A stretch of 64,000 nucleotides of DNA from Opisthorchis felineus (GCA_004794785.1 SJOL01004394.1:1-64000); one strand, 5' to 3'. Shown: positions 48,201 to 60,107, counted from the first letter of the stretch. A program made the numbers and translations. Notes: a model not told the origin generated them from the letters alone.

Positions 48201-49140
48201 CTCGTCCTAAGCGGTCTGAAATGTACGACCTAAGTGGGATCTTGTATGCGTGTTTCGGAGACACAACCTACGTCGATAGATAGGGAAAGGAAGTTTCCAG
48301 CAAGGGATGCCCGTTGCCCAATTTGACATAGAGTACGGACATTAAAGGCTGCAACGTGGATCAGATCTTTTGAGGTTGGTAGGTGATTATTTTGGTTTAT
48401 TTTTCCGGGCGAAGTTTGGTCGCACTGCATTGTTCGATGGGTGGGGATGGAGTCTGGGGGAAGGCCAGTGAGCGAAGAGCTGCAAGGGCAAATGTTACTT
48501 CCCGGTTGACCAGGCCGAAGAAGGGGGTTTAGTTGAGGTAGCGCACTTTGAGCCTTTGACTCAAAAGTCTGGTCCACAAGGCAGTGGGAGGATGTAGGGT
48601 TTTGTACGGGGATCCTGTCCCTAGCTTCTGATTCAAGAGTCTGAACTGCTAGACATCGGTTTTTAGGGTTTGCTTGGGGAACCCTTCCCGGACCCAATGA
48701 CTCAAGTCTGACCCACTTGGCTGCAGGGAGCAGGCCTGGCCCGAGGGCGCAGGGAGTAAGGAATTAGTGTCTCACTCCTAGTGCAGCTGCGCACGGCAGG
48801 TGTCTTTTGAGCAGCACCAGACTCTTGGGTTTTAAAAGTAGTTCGACTGTATTGAATAGTGCACCGGTGGTCACGGTCAACCGTTGGGCGATCGGAGTGT
48901 GCGATTTTTGGGGCCGACTTTTTTCAACCCGTCCTTCCTCGGGGAAAGGCAGTCTCGCTGCTTCCATGAATATGGACATGCTGGTCAGCTGGGGGAAACG
49001 TTTTACTGCATTCACACTACTAACACAGAAGATAGTACGACTGCCTCCAGACCGCCTCGTAATACGATTACTCGCAGTACGGGGACTCACTGTTCGTCGT
49101 CGGGCTGCTTCCTTTTGGCCTTCATGGCATGGATAAACCT
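45206..49140 (-). mobile_element. LINE family A copy 2, nearly full length, broken
   Basis: Minus-strand RTE-like LINE of about 3.9 kb including a SINE. From its 5' side: a Pro/Ser-rich leader (48.3-49.1 kb), then the APE endonuclease (VAAFNVRTLCQIGQRASLAG near 48,340; GCVSETRIQD; FVVSAYALTDCGSE and MVILAGDIKPKL at 47,860-48,000). At 47,570-47,660 lie MAISYRWGAS and LDSDHAIV. The RT follows: LQKIWNKNRIPAEWSSPTVI and VFKKGTRTSCEKHRGIALVS (46,534-46,839), then TDIEYADDIALLGSD (46,046-46,405). The post-RT region and 3' UTR reach about 45,206. Several frameshifts and stops. The intact-looking YADD and full domain order make it the best reference for family A in this window. Confidence 0.9.
45433..45619 (-). 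mobile_element. tRNA-derived SINE, copy 6 (best preserved)
   Basis: Minus strand: GGGCGAGATGGCTCAGTGG (box A), GGTCCGTGGTTCGAACCC (box B), body gtctaggcttgggcaacctgg and cttccttcgggtggcatgg, end GCTACAGCTGAACT and a short A run. An exact 8-base duplication cattagcc lies at 45,425-45,432 and 45,620-45,627. It sits in the 3' UTR of LINE A copy 2, interrupting it. This is the reference copy for the family. Confidence 0.93.
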
Positions 49141-50906
49141 TTAGGAATTGAGTTCAGGCCAGTATAGCCTGCAGGATCATTGCAGCACAGAAGTCCCACT
49201 ACCAGGACAAGGTGACAGCTTTAGGTCGAGACTCTCATGCCAATGAAGTATTTGTACCATGGCTGGAAAGCAAATACATGAAACCCGTCCCAGTTTTTTT
49301 GTTTTACATGACGACAGCTAGTTAGTTAACCGCCGCAACAATACCGGCATTGGCTCTCCGGTTCTTGAGGTAATCACCTCTGGTCTTGAAGATGTCATGC
49401 TTCATGTGATGTTGAAATGGCATAATGGTAGTATGTATATATGTATGCCTTGGACCATGTTCTCCCGATTGACGGGACTGAATCCTTTCGGCCTATCCGA
49501 ATATCAAACCGCAATAACGTTTATTTCTTGGATTTCCGATATAGTTTCACCTGGTGCCGCAAATACCTGGTTCTTTTTAGCGTTCTACAGTCGACCATGG
49601 AGTTTCCTACCGATTGCTTACAAATTGCTAGAGCCAAAACAGCTGAGCAGTCCCGCCACAATTTTGGTTTGTCTCAATAATTAAAGAGAAGAAGGCGCCC
49701 AGCTCTGGAATGGTAAATCACTCTCCAGTACTCTAGCGTCGAAGGAGTGTTATGCGTAGGCGATCGCATTTTCGCTCTCCGCTCCTGGACATCAAGCGGT
49801 ACACGATTGTCGTTGTTATTTATGCTACTCACAATGAATTTAGTAACTGGAAATTGATAACCGGAAATATTAAATACGAGGAATGCACAGCTCTGCTGTA
49901 CGTCATGTCCAGGAAAAAGTTAGGTTTACTTGCGCTAACCCGATTGTGCAATATACACAGAAACCTGATTTTCGCTGCGTTCAACGTACAAAGTTGATTT
50001 GCTCTGTTGGTTGCAGGACCTGGAGTCGGTTCTGCACTTAGGACAGACGAAGCCTAACTAGCACAACAAAACGTGGATAGGGTGGAGTGATAGTCATATT
50101 CCCACTGAAATTTAAAACCATTAAACCCTTATTCACAGTACAAGGGATCCTGCAATGATCCACGCCTCTCCTGCTCCTGTGCTATGAACACAACAACCAA
50201 TCGTGCAGGCGGTTGAAAAAAACTTCGGAAGAAAATGTCTCGTTGTAGCTTGGCTCATAACAGACCTTAAGACGCAAACGGAGCCATAACTTTTAGATCG
50301 TGACGAACTGCCGGAAGTAAAAGAAACATTAGCTACAAGGTAGATGCTGGTAAGCGGGAAACTGAAGGTGACAAGTATGTATCATGATGCAGACACTGGT
50401 GGTATCAAAATGTGACCAGGTATTCGTGTTCCGGAAATAAAAGTTCAACGGGAATTACATGTATGTACACTGTGAAAGTGACGCAGTATGTTAGTTCAAA
50501 AGGACGCGGCAAAGCAGTTCGGGGAGATAAATTACTGGGAATAAATGCATCTGAATCAAAACAACGAGAATCAGGCACATTACTATGTGTTGCAGGCGTT
50601 GGCCTGATACTTGTTTTCTGGCACTGAGGTCAGTAACATCAGAGTGAAAAAATGTGAGAGTGCAGTCGTTCTCCGCTGACCTGGAAGTGCTCCTCGGAGG
50701 AAGGGAAAACGGTACTGTTTTACTGGTGGAAGAAGAACACAGAGAAGTACATCACATGGTGTGGCCTTGTGGACAAAGATTGCAAATGTTGGCCTTCGTG
50801 GTTTCTCCCTTATAAAGCACTGATGGTAGGGGTGGACGAATACATGGATGCACGCTGAAGGAACGTAAAGCAGACAATGTAGAATGTAAATAAAGAATGA
50901 ATCTGA
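49141..50906. other. No recognisable gene
   Basis: Lies between LINE A copy 2 and the last exon of the minus-strand gene, and so probably includes that gene's 3' UTR. A TTTATT (AATAAA on the minus strand) occurs near 49,517, far from the stop. Confidence 0.35.
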
Positions 50907-51079
50907 CTATGTAGGAAGTTTTTGCGTTTCAGACGTTGCATTCTCATTTCCGGACGATTGTGATTGTTCATCGGATGGCATATAAGGTTGCATAAAATAC
51001 TCCAAATTGCTGATGCCGAAGTCGCTGATGGTGGAGGGCATTGGTTGAGTTTGTTGGGTTTTCGGTGTTAGATATTCAT
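50907..51079 (-). CDS. Unidentified gene, last exon
   Basis: Minus strand: acceptor ctccacattttcag ends at 51,080, then two bases complete a codon from the previous exon (phase 1). It encodes EYLTPKTQQTQPMPSTISDF, then GISNLEYFMQPYMPSDEQ and a Ser/Gln/Asn-rich end with stop TAG at 50,907. It joins in frame to 54,257-54,655. The composition is that of a disordered, low-complexity protein tail, as in many transcription regulators; no family was recognised. Confidence 0.65.
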
Positions 51080-52545
51080 CTGAAAATGTGGAGAGCAGCA
51101 AATACCGGTAGACAACATATGTGCCGATGAAAGGAGCCCTTTCCTTAGTAAGAATTCGGATTGTTTACATGTGTACCTCTTCAACCATCCCAGTGCCGAT
51201 CAAATAGTTGCAGGGTTAATTGGACCACCACAGCACCCAATGGTAGAGTAGCAGAAACAATACTATTTGTGGTTCCTAACAGGAGAAACGCACCAAAATC
51301 AGTAGCACAAATCCCATTTACACGACGGAGAAACTTGGGGCTCTATTAATGGACATCCAAGCCAACTATCCCAACCTTTTCACAAACTGAAGACGTCTCA
51401 GCTCATCCGATATCACTATATTTAGTTTGGTCCCTTTCTTCTGCATGACATTGTGTTTGAAGCGTGTTAGGTGGTCTATAGTTTGCAAATGATGTATGGT
51501 CCCTATTCCGGCCTCCTGAAAAGTGCTCTAAGATAATGCATATACTCCTGGACGAAATTATCTGATCATCTGTGGTTTTCCTGATTAGTCCAGCTGGTGC
51601 ATGTCCTAGTACTTAGATGAAGTGAGGTAATGCTAAAAATGGGCATGGAAAAGTTGTAGGACCTCTGTACTGCTGTCTGATCAATGCTGACTTCGGTAAA
51701 TCTTCTTGACCTCTCCTCCAAGTACCTTTGAAATCACTTCGCTGTAATTCTGAGTTAATGAATAGCATTTTCGAATGACGCTCCTCTCTTCAGAATTGTG
51801 GGTTTAGGCTTTTCCTATGTACTCCTACCAAGCTAACATACTTTGCAGAATCTCAGTCACGTGAAAATCCAGTCGACAGGAGGAGAAGCTAACTCTGGAT
51901 TGCGACATCTGTGAAAAATTGAGTCGTCCCGTTCAAATATCCTACCTTTCGGTCTCTTCATGGTAGCCATGTAATCCGATTCTATGTATGGCTGTACGCA
52001 TCCAAGTCACTCCAACCATCAGTTATTACCGATTTGCTCAATTCTTATCCTAAGACTTCAAATTCAAAGGCGAGTATATCGAATGTAAGAGAGCAGCGCA
52101 CTCCAAAGACAAAGTGATAAAAATTCCGAACTGCGATAAAATAAGGAACTCTAGCCTCATTCTCAACGAGTCTTATACTGAACTGGAGCCACGGTTGCCT
52201 GGTGTCACCGATGGAGCCCTATCACCTACCTTCGCACTATTGCACCAGACCGAAGTATTGCATATAATAAAACTCCACAGAAAAACTCAGTTTGAATCAG
52301 ATGGTGTTGGTTTGGAGTGTTATTGGACTCATTTGTTGTCTACCTGAACTGTACGTCTACAGTCGAGTGATCCGAAAGAACAATAGTCCCTCGTCAAACA
52401 CGGTGCAATGTTAGCCTCAGCCCTAACATTCCATATGTTCATCCTGAAGCCTAAGTAGTGCGGAGACGACCGAGCGATAGCCCCAATCGAATATCGAATG
52501 GACGTCATTCATACTTAAATTAGTCCGCTCGTAACTCAACTGTTA
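51080..52545. other. Intron of the minus-strand gene
   Basis: No exon, tRNA-like box or transposon motif recognised. Confidence 0.4.
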
Positions 52546-52735
52546 GATGAAGACAGATGTCAAATACACTCATTTGCATACCAAGTTGGTTTTGACGGGA
52601 GACTCACCTGGAACCCAGCTGAATCTTTCTTTTAAGATGTTAATGTTGACGGAAACTCAGGAACTGCGCCTACCTGATGAACCCCAAGAAGGGCGAAACC
52701 GCTCGTGGGCTGTCGAGAAGTTTTTAGCAACGTTA
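52546..52735 (+). repeat. Dispersed repeat with hammerhead core
   Basis: Plus strand. A leader includes the words cattTgcataccaagttggttttgac and cagctgaatctttcttttaa. Next come gacggaaactcaggaactgcgcctac, the core and gctgtcgagaag. Parallel pieces occur at 57.1 kb (plus), 42.2 kb (minus) and 38.2 kb (plus). The carrier element is not identified; Penelope-like elements and SINEs both are known to carry such cores. Confidence 0.6.
52660..52720 (+). ncRNA. Hammerhead-like ribozyme core, best of its repeat
   Basis: ctacCTGATGA (52,674-52,680), stem II accccaagaagggc with a CCC/GGG stem, GAAAC (52,695-52,699), and after a further 15 bases a GTC cleavage-type triplet followed by GAG. Stem III can form from ccgctcg and gggctg with one mismatch. 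The bottom stem II pair is A-C. Stem I pairing is weak. Both invariant boxes are intact, so ancestral activity is plausible. Confidence 0.65.
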
Positions 52736-53349
52736 TGAGTAGTATATTATGTCGAAGGCAGATGTCGTTCAGGCACATTAGGTGTTTATCACGGTATCAA
52801 CCCACCATAGAATTGTTGAAAACTTTCAGCACCTTAACCTCTTGGACTTTCTGGCAGGTGCAGCTAGTTTAGTGATGAAAGAACAAGTTTGTATTCATTC
52901 GTCTGTCAGTGGTAGTTAGTTTCAGTTTGGTTGGGTGCGGATTTGTCCGGGAGATAATTGTCCTACAGGTGTAATTCTTTTGACGAATATTCTGTGGTAA
53001 TTTTCCTTGTATTCCTCATTCCACAGCTACCACTACTGAGATTGTTGATTAAGTTAGCTCAAAGTACTGTGTGTTTTAATGAATTTTAGCTAACAGTCGA
53101 ATGACGAACGTCTTTGAAAATATTCGGCAGCGTGAATTCTACAAATCCCGCAACCATTTACAACCAATTGAGAAATTGTCCAGAAGGTTTCAAGGGTCTG
53201 TGGCGCTCCCTGGACTGGGAAGTCCTGATAGGCGGGAGCGAATTGATCGACACAACCAAAACAGTTACTAGGTCGTCATTCGAGCCGTCGGGCCAACCAG
53301 TCACATCGCTCAAGCGTGGACACGTTCACCCATTCAGACTTGAAAATCT

Positions 53350-53485
53350 AGATGCGTCCAGCATGTGCTGGTGGAGTAGCAGCACCACGTTCGTCTCGCA
53401 TGCCAGATGTGCGGAGTTCAATCCCCGGCACGGCCAAGGGTATGCACAGCTGATGAGCTCTAATAAGAGCGAAACTCGAGTTTAA
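53350..53485 (+). mobile_element. tRNA-headed SINE carrying a hammerhead core
   Basis: Plus strand, in an intron of the unidentified gene (antisense to it). The head gtggagtagcagcaccacg...tcgtctcgcatgccag looks like a tRNA anticodon arm, and GGAGTTCAATCCCCGG is a good B box. A short bridge leads to GCACAGCTGATGA. It has the same order as 40,200-40,345. A run of ten C follows at 53,491. Confidence 0.7.
53444..53482 (+). ncRNA. Hammerhead core with perfect stem II and palindromic stem III
   Basis: CTGATGA (53,450-53,456), stem II GCTC-taataa-GAGC (all four pairs good), GAAAC (53,471-53,475). The bases aaactcgagttt just there form a 12-base palindrome. The gtt in it could be the cleavage triplet. 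A palindromic stem III with no loop would pair only between two RNA copies, as is known for minimal type I hammerheads. Stem I is weak. Confidence 0.65.
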
Positions 53486-54256
53486 AGCTTCCCCCCCCCC
53501 GTTGATATGGACTCACCAGAATGATTGTGCCAGGACAGGGGGACGGCTGTTTAAACAAGAGTGATGTAGGCGCAAATTATACAACTCCCGTAACCACCTA
53601 TTAACATTAAGGATTTGTTTCGTATCTTATCTTACTAAACAGGTTCACTTTCAGGACATTTCCAACGGCGCGTAAAAAACAAACTCGATTGGTGATCGAG
53701 TTCTTCGCTGAGCTTCATAGTTCCGTTAGCAACAGCATGGGCTGTCAAATGAAATCAAATTATGATCCCATACAACCACATTAAGAGCACACAACTATCA
53801 CATCAAAGTATCTAATACCGAAAGAAGTCTGCTCCGTTGTGCTTATGTTGCTTATGCTTAGGTGTCATAATGTTATCAATAACACACATTTATTAGCCTT
53901 TCAAAGTATTCCATTACTTGCGTGCTTCTTATGTTCACTCCTTCACACACTAGCTCGTTCTCTGTCTGCCGTAGCTCTGGAAGTGATCTCAATTGTAGTA
54001 TTCTGCTCCACAACACTTATTGAAACAGACAATCAGTTTTGAGAATCATTGTCCCACGGTAAACCTTTTGCTGGCAGCAGTCACTATTCTTAGTTTGAAC
54101 TGGGTACCCATTACCAGCAGTCCGAGTTATTTCTTCAGGTTACAAGACATGTTAAATCCTTGGTACCATTTTACTTCTAAGATTAACGAATAGATCACAT
54201 AACCAATGATACCCTATAGCCCGAAATAGCGTGAAACAAAATTAGGCTGGAAGTAC

Positions 54257-54655
54257 CTTTAACTACGACTGGAAGTCGACTATCCGACTGATTGGGATTT
54301 GAAGCTCCGGAGGGAGTTCTCGTGGGTTCATTCGCAAACCGATCGGTGTTCGGCTCTAAGTAACCTTCTAGGATGGCAGAAGGCATACCGGTAGCTGGGA
54401 ACTGGAAACTCGTTTCGTTATTTGCAGTGGCTCCCATCGGTGTCGGTGGGAATCCGCGACCTGGTCCGTAGGGCGATGGGGTGGACTGCGGCGTCATACT
54501 GTGTATTCCCACTGAACGTCCGGGGTGTGGTGCATGACCTGCCATCGTTGCCCTGTCTGGCTCAACGTTTCTCGAAGACCGCCATGCAGGAGAGCCAGGA
54601 GCATCGGCGAGCCAGGAGTCCTCACGGGATGCTAATGGCGCTCTGCTCACAACGT
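54257..54655 (-). CDS. Unidentified gene, penultimate exon
   Basis: Minus strand, 399 bases, phase 1 to 1. Acceptor ttttcgttttcgattttgtcag ends at 54,656; donor TTAAAG|GTACTT follows 54,257. Encodes SRAPLASREDSWLADAPGSP, then MTPQSTPSPYGPGRGFPP, then SFQFPATGMPSAILEGYLEP and a Ser/Asn/Pro-rich end. Rich in Pro, Gly, Ser; no domain recognised. It fits the phases of both 61,575-62,001 and 50,907-51,079. Confidence 0.75.
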
Positions 54656-55689
54656 CTGACAAAATCGAAAACGAAAAACAAATTTCCGTCATTTTGTGCC
54701 GAATAAAGTGGTACCCCTAATGCAGATGAGGTTAGTGTGGTACACTGTTTCGAATAAGCGATCGATGTAATTCCCGTAAACTTGTGAGCTGAAGAAAACT
54801 GTAACTTGTGTGTAGCCTTCTCATGCCAGGTTCCCATTAGGAATTGTGGTTTCATGGGTTTGCAGTAACCTTATCTAATAGACTGGAAGACAATGAGTAG
54901 ACGAACATAATAATGACAATAGAAATTCTAACATATCCATGGATAACATAGGTCACACAGTGCATCTAACACAATCAAACACCAATTCATTTGCAGCGCT
55001 ACTTAACAGCTGATCACTTTCAAGCTAATAAAACAAGACGCGTTCCATGGGCGACTTAGTTTTCCTACAAACTGACAAAGGATTCAAAATCCTGATAATG
55101 GTCAAAGAAACAATCTCCTTTGGTGTACATGATTTTTAACTTGTCACACCGACAGAAAGATACTGAATGAGAAGCGGATCATCAAAAACCTCTACTGCTG
55201 TTGCAGGGAAGCAAATTAAAAAATATGGAAGCAGAAGCAAAGCAAACTGTCGAACTGAACGGCTGACTAAAGATTCATAAAAATAACGTTCTTCTGAGAC
55301 CGACTGGGTACTCTGAGAACACCTAAAACAAAGTCATCTCTTGGCTGATTCATCTGTTCCCTCCAGTTCCCATCTGCTTCCCACTGCTTCTGGGACTCCT
55401 TCCAACTGTATTAAACTACCGAATATATGTCAGTGAGTTTTTGAAAGGTGAAATCCATTGACGTTGATTGTTTCACCAGCAACATGCTCCTTCGTAGGAC
55501 ACTTAGTAGGAGCCATTGGAAAGTTCATTGAAGAACATGAATGTTTTCGTGATATTTTCATCTGGTCAACACAGATCTAAGGACTATGACATCAAAAACG
55601 AGCGATCTGTACAAGTAGAACAAGGATAAAGCAGAGTCTGTAGGCAAAATTGTGAAAAATGTTTACGTCACGATCAGTCCACCTGAGTG
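54656..55689. other. Intron of the minus-strand gene
   Basis: No recognisable feature. Confidence 0.4.
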
Positions 55690-55997
55690 GTCAGCTGCCA
55701 CGTGGAAGACTCAATACGCGGATGAACGCCTTCTACGTGCACAGATCGGGTAGCGTGAGCGAGTCACGATTGTGCCTCACTTGTAGCCTGAAATTTTGAT
55801 TGCATGGATCTTGGTAGGTAGCTCGGCTTTCGGTGCGGTATACTTAAAGTGGAGCTAGAATTGACTACGTGACTACCATCAGTCAAGTGAGAGGCCAGTA
55901 CGCTGATAACAGACCTCATTGACCCGGCTGTCAGACAAAATAGGTTGTGCTCCTTTATTCTTTGGCGTATCCGCTCCCTATGTATTCTGCTGTACAA
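55690..55997 (-). pseudogene. Penelope-like element, GIY-YIG C-terminal part
   Basis: Minus strand: YSRIHRERIRQRIKEH, then SVISVLASHLTDGSHVVN, then PHRKPSYLPRSMQ and a stop, with a further ATRSVHVEGVHPRIE-like piece. The order 'R..RIKEH....S.va.HL.d..H.v' followed by a basic 'R..aEA' tail is that of the GIY-YIG endonuclease end of Penelope-type elements. The GIY and YIG strands themselves are not preserved. A fragment, inactive, in an intron. Confidence 0.6.
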
Positions 55998-57119
55998 CAG
56001 CAGTTGAACGGTAAGACTATCATGCTGTGAGCGTGGACCGCCACCTTTATCCGTAATTTACTTGTGTAGATTGTTCCCTTTAAGTGTTGTAAGCCCTCGA
56101 TCTGTAGTGACCGAACGAGGAGAAGGAGAAAACATTAATGTTCGTCAACAGTTAATTTCCTTCTTATAAGCAGTCATGAAATGCTACCAGGGCCTCAGGC
56201 AGTTTTACTCGACAACCTTATTTTCCTGGAAATATCCTGCATAATTTTGAGGGTTTCGTATACAAACGTATCAGCAATTTGCCCCTGATCCGGTCTACTC
56301 AGAAGCTCCTGCCACAAAACACGTGGTTATTCGACCTGTCCTTGATTTTTTTGCATAAGTGTTTACTTATTTGTCAACATATTCACTGTGCCTGTTAACT
56401 ACTAGTGACTGTGTTTTACTGTATGTTTTAATTGGAGCGTGATGAAAGTTAACATGAAACTTGAACCTGCATTCGATCACAATTATAAGTGTCAGTTACC
56501 ATTAAGCAACTAACGTTGGTTATTATGTAATTATCAGCTGCCAATTACATTTGCAAATTATTATCAATACGTTATACAAAATAGTGTCCGCTGATGCGTT
56601 AAATTATTTTGAACCGAAGTACTTCGAAAACCACCATAAGTACTTTATGCCTCAACCGATTGCACCATTGACATGTTTAGGCCTTACTCGATTGTGAACA
56701 AACAAACACTATTTGGCGAAAGTTTGAGAAGTCTAAGCGGGGGAATACAACAAAAATGGATCACGTTTCGGATGGCTAGTGGAACTTTTGATCCTGACAA
56801 CAGACAGCCAATTTAGTGGCCTTTTGTTATACAATGAACCGGACAGCTTGTTTAGGTTTTACCTGACCGTCATGAGTGGCACGGAGCACTCATCTTCACA
56901 ATTCGGTTGACTTGTAGATTTAAATACGATTATTATTTGGGGTGTATATGACCAGATCGGTCAAGCAACCACTACCGTACAGATAGTAGTAATCGCCAAG
57001 CTGAAAAAAATATTTAAACAAGTGCGACGTAATACAGTATTCATTAGGTTGCTGAAAACTCTTCGACAGCCCATGTCTCATCTGAACCAAAATTTGATGG
57101 AATTCGACAAATAGTTCAA
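55998..57119. other. Intron, no recognisable feature
   Basis: AT-rich sequence without coding potential. Any upstream remainder of the Penelope-like fragment is unreadable. Confidence 0.4.
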
Positions 57120-57215
57120 ACAGAACATAAAGTCGACGGAAACCCGGGGACTGCACCTACCTGATGAGCCCCAAAAAGGGTGACCTGCTCGAGGATCGTC
57201 GAAGAGTTTTCAACG
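57120..57215 (+). ncRNA. Hammerhead-like repeat, degenerate
   Basis: Plus strand: gacggaaacccggggactgc, acctacCTGATGA (57,161-57,167), gccccaaaaagggt stem II, then GACC where GAAA is expected. A GTCGAAGAGTTTTCAAC end follows. Homologous to 52,660-52,735 and 42,130-42,185. The damaged GAAA makes it likely inactive. Confidence 0.55.
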
Positions 57216-60107
57216 CAGTTCATACAAGACTGTCTTCAAGACAGTAGTTGTAAACAGTTAGCGCCGAAATAGAGCATTTTTGTGCAAAAGCACAACGGTG
57301 AACAATAAAGTTCCCCAACCGGTAACCTGCTTCTTGGACGTGAAGTGATTTCTCCCTAAGTTGGCCGACGACCGTCAGAAGGAAATGTTTTACAGTTTGA
57401 TTTTCAACAATAACTCTAGAAGACTGCTTTGTTTTGTACCACCTTTCATAACAAATGTTCCAAGATGCAATCCACAGTTGGAACAAGCAATTTTCCCTCA
57501 ACTGCCTTACAAACCCATATCAGGCTTTGTGCAATAAAATTCCCGGTGCAGTGACCCCCTCTGGAAGGGCACACAGCCTAAAATGGGTCAAAATAGTTTT
57601 TGAAGCAATCTCCTTTGGGAAAAAAAGTCTTGAGCAGTATACTTGTAATATTTTCTATCTAACTTAAGCAGACAACAACTGTTATGAAAGAAAGTGGATT
57701 AGTGGTCTCTTATTAATTCATCAGAAATTGATTCGAATGATATCACCTTGTAGAACGTGCAGCAGAATGACAGTCAGGCGTCTATTTCTTTGACGATACC
57801 CAAATTCTATCTTCAGTAAACAAGATCGAACTTTTGGAGGACAAAGAAATGCACACAACGCTCTCAACATGCAGCTTTGCTCCGCTGATTGGATTTATCC
57901 TGTAGACTGCTCTTGGCTCTACACTTCCGTGGAATGGTTTAGCTTCCCATTGATTTCCCCACAGCTTGTCTCGTCTCTGGGTACACAAGCTCTTAAGGGG
58001 ACTCTCTTAAGCATGCTTGAACCTACTGTAATTCAGAGTTCATATTTCATAGAACAAAACACATTGGAATTTCTTTGATATCTTACCGTAAGGCGCACTT
58101 ACTGTGCTCTGTAAGCCTGAATAAAGCAGGCGACATGGTGCAATGCTGACTAGGACAGCTTCTCAAGGCCGTTTCAGCAAAAAGTACGTCCAAAACTGCT
58201 CGGCTCAGTTTTTCAACCGTGAAACATGGAAACGAAGCGTGGCGTTTCATAAAACATTTTCTTCATCATGCCTTGATGCAATTCCGTGTACGTATGAAAG
58301 CCCCACAATTTTGGTTCGGCGGACTCGATAATTCCTACCGTTGAAATTCGGACTATAGTACCCTTACATGAAACCACACACTTGTACTAGTTCAGTGGAA
58401 CTAACGTCATTCTTGGCGTCCAATTCAGCGGATGTTGAATAAATACCCGGTAATGTCCCCCTTTCTTAGCAGTGAAGACTGTCGACTTGAGAACGAAATG
58501 TCATTTTACGCAAAGCTGTCTTTAGACTACTATTGAAGTATCCTAGGATTCCTACTACTGAGAAGTTTATCGACAAATCTGAGTAAAAACAATCTGGATA
58601 TCCTAACTTCAGCTCCACACATTCTGCTATTTTCAAGTTTCCTTAATTCGGTAATTTTTGGGTATACGTTCTTCAGACTGTGTCCATCTTGAAGTTATTG
58701 CTTACCAATACGACAGAGGAATTCGCCTCATCACGGGACTTCTCATGATAATTTACAGGAAATTTAAGCAAGCTGAACGACAAGGGATTTTCACGGCAAC
58801 AGATCGAGGGTCAATTCGATTACACTATTTATCTATGCTCGATAGCTCAGTGATTGAGCCAAAGTTGACCTATACCCAAATCACCAGGAACCTTGAGTCT
58901 GAGGATTTGTTTTCATCTTTTGAAGTTCGGATTTCAGTACGCCACACGCGCGAGTTGTCAGTAGAATTGCACTCATGAACTCCAAGTCTCCCATTTGTGA
59001 AGTGTTTGTTTTCGAGTTCAGTAGTGGTTTCTACTGTTTTATGCTGTTTTATGCACTTTGGCGTTGCCGATATCTACTTCACCATGTTTCTGGTACATGT
59101 TTTGGTCTTTTGCTACTCTCTTCATCGAGGAACGCTTTTGTAGTTCTCTTAACCCCCTAGGATAAATCCCCAATATTAGTGGTACATATCAGATGAGCTA
59201 TTTGGGATCTTTCTTAGTAGAATGCAGTCAAGCTTCGGATCAATCGACTGGCGATTTCATGTCAGTGGGGACCGACAACTAGTAAGTAGAAATAATCCGA
59301 TCAGATAAGAGCAGTAAGAATACCGAACGCAATAGGCAACTGGTTACGACAAGCATCAGCTATGCGTGACTGGTCCGCAGTCGCATGGTCCTGAGGACAG
59401 CGGCTTATAAAAGGCAATTTAGTGATCACGAGACTGACCTCATCTATCTCCATCTAACGGACTTCGGCAAAGCTAGGGGGCTTCGTGTGCCTGAGCTTTT
59501 CGGCACCCAAAAGTTTATCTTTCCACCCTGAGGGTCGACATTCAACTACGGTAAACAATTCGACGATTCACCAGTGGGGTTACCGACTACTGGACTTGTT
59601 GTGCTAGGCCAGACGTTCATTCACAGCCTTCCTGCAACCGAACCGACTTTACTGCACACTTTTGTTGTGTATATTACACCCTTCTGGGTGTGGCGCAAAA
59701 TTTACCAAGTCAGATGGTCAGTTTAACTCATAAGTAAAATTTAGTTACACCAACATCACCGTAGGCTTACTGTCTCGCTACAGGTTTGACAGCATTCTTC
59801 GAAAACATTGTTTTTCAGGCAACCTACGGTGTTGGCAACGTGCCCAAATATTGTAAGCTTGGGGGCGTTTAATGGTTGTTGACCAGGCGGCGAACAGATC
59901 AATGACCATCCGACCAACCACCAGTCCCTATGGCGTTCTGCAGAACTTACAATGGGATAAATATACAGAGAATTTACACGCGCTATTCCAAAAGTGGTGC
60001 CGTACTTCTGGTCTGGAGGATGCAGAAGGTACTCTCGGAGTTAGGTAGATAGCTTCCACGAACTCATACGGAATAGGCATGTGAAATGCATTTAGCTGCA
60101 TGTGTTA
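57216..60107. other. Intron, no recognisable feature
   Basis: Several short open frames; none recognisable. A ggttgttgaccagg word at 59,878 is shared with 44.59 kb. Confidence 0.35.

Noticed and set aside
48807..49144. Plus-strand open frames opposite LINE A copy 2
   Set aside because: They are antisense shadows of the LINE leader region.
53491..53500. Run of ten C as a functional element
   Set aside because: A homopolymer after a SINE is most simply a chance tract or tail remnant.
59178..59210. cagatgagctatttggg as a further hammerhead
   Set aside because: The first core base is wrong and there is no GAAAC box after a stem.
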